64,000 nucleotides of DNA, taken from assembly GCA_022712895.1 (NCBI GenBank), contig JAFLJS010000042.1:1-64000 (forward strand), written 5' to 3'. The notes beneath the pieces are model-generated. The model ran no database searches, was not told where the DNA came from, and was given only the letters and a program-made list of their open reading frames with translations. This document shows, piece by piece, positions 63,573 through 64,000 of the stretch (position 1 is the stretch's first letter; each line of letters begins with the position of its first letter). The DNA is from Desulfocapsa sp. (GTDB lineage: Bacteria; Desulfobacterota; Desulfobulbia; Desulfobulbales; Desulfocapsaceae). The translations under genes and the position numbers were made by a program.

Positions 63573-64000
63573 ATGCTGGTGATCATAGATAATTACGATT
63601 CCTTTACCTACAATATTGTGCAAACCATTGCCGGCAATTTTTTGGATGAAGGGGAAAAAAGTGATATTCGTGTCTTTCGTAACGACAAAACCACTATCGA
63701 AGAAATAGCGGACTTACAACCGGATCAGATCCTTGTCTCACCCGGCCCCTGCACCCCGTCTCAGGCCGGAATTTCCATTGCGACCATTAAATATTTTAGC
63801 GGAAAAGTACCACTCCTTGGCGTGTGCCTTGGACATCAATCCATCGCAGAAGCATTTGGCGGCGAAGTTGTTCGTGCCAGTCGTATTATGCACGGGAAAA
63901 CCTCTCCTGTTTACCATGATAATAAAGGGGTGTTTTCCGGCCTTGAAAATCCTTTTGATGGCATGCGCTACCACTCACTTATTGTGAGGAAAGAAACTGT
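63573..64000 (+). CDS. trpG: Anthranilate synthase component II (glutamine amidotransferase), cut by window end
   Basis: The first 142 codons of TrpG/PabA: IIDNYDSFTYNIVQTI at the start, LVSPGPCTPSQAG, and nucleophile Cys in GVCLGHQSIAEAFGG. The frame is open to the last base of the window. It supplies ammonia to TrpE. The frame has no lesion. Confidence 0.95.
   Translation, partial: MLVIIDNYDSFTYNIVQTIAGNFLDEGEKSDIRVFRNDKTTIEEIADLQPDQILVSPGPCTPSQAGISIATIKYFSGKVPLLGVCLGHQSIAEAFGGEVVRASRIMHGKTSPVYHDNKGVFSGLENPFDGMRYHSLIVRKET

Noticed and set aside
1-64000. CRISPR array, prophage or IS transposase
   Set aside because: No regularly spaced short repeats, phage structural genes or transposase frames were seen; the only dispersed repeat is the palindromic element.

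Overview
The window looks like a chromosomal segment of an anaerobic, sulfate-reducer-like bacterium of the Desulfobulbales (Desulfobacterota, the former Deltaproteobacteria). This placement is an inference from gene content: an oleBCD head-to-head hydrocarbon operon, a purD-purE fusion, a prephenate dehydratase-ACT-prephenate dehydrogenase fusion, a cob/cbi cluster with a CobD-CobQ fusion, a TRAP transporter, and two small genes with an in-frame UGA followed by a selenocysteine-insertion-like hairpin. No rRNA or dsr gene is present to settle it. The DNA is fairly AT-rich and densely packed, with many 4-nt ATGA/GTGA overlaps and many TTG or GTG starts.

Layout. 0-7 kb: purDE fusion, a Sua5/YrdC protein, an Hpt protein, a PAS hybrid kinase and a double-NBD peptide ABC ATPase. 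7-12 kb: oleB-oleC-oleD plus a BepA-like M48 protease, with no oleA. 12-23.2 kb, all on the minus strand and reading from 23.1 kb down: a specialised fatty-acid/polyketide-type cluster (KAS, ACP, two CrtI-like oxidoreductases, FabG-like, FabZ-like), then a tiny zinc-ribbon ORF with an in-frame UGA, then tolQ-tolR-tolA-tolB-cpoB (no pal) and tlyA. 23.3-28.6 kb: a thioredoxin-reductase-like protein, a lipoprotein, tRNA-His, a zinc-ribbon protein, a strong candidate selenoprotein (single-span membrane protein), the PheA-TyrA fusion and an SH3 protein. 28.8-32.4 kb: a Sel1-repeat protein and two sensor-kinase genes. 32.7-40.3 kb: a cobalamin cluster whose two ends are in ruins (cbiG/cbiH on the left, cbiA/cbiC on the right) and whose cobT has a stop codon, while cobC, cobU, cobS, cobD-cobQ and cbiB are intact. 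40.4-48.8 kb: xseA, a TPR membrane protein, panC-panD, a cell-wall hydrolase, recD2, a broken PPC/DUF296 gene, darP and dodecin. 49-53.4 kb: a TRAP transporter with an internal terminator, and a REC-Hpt protein. 53.4-64 kb: a palindromic repeat (two long copies plus one solo end module), folE2, metF, hslR, a stand-alone IMP cyclohydrolase, purN, pyrR, a U32 peptidase-family protein, a cNMP-binding/DUF4388 protein, rpsT, trpE and the start of trpG.

How the genes work together. Two lipid systems lie close to each other: oleBCD, which converts a 3-oxo product of an OleA encoded elsewhere into a long-chain alkene, and the KAS/ACP/CrtI-like/FabG/FabZ set, which has all the parts for dedicated acyl-chain elongation with unusual desaturation but whose product is unknown. 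The envelope theme continues with tolQRAB-cpoB, the M48 protease and several lipoprotein or SH3 proteins. The cobalamin cluster appears to be losing de novo corrin-ring synthesis. The most novel items are the two UGA-containing small ORFs, especially the one at 25976-26209, and the CrtI-containing lipid cluster.
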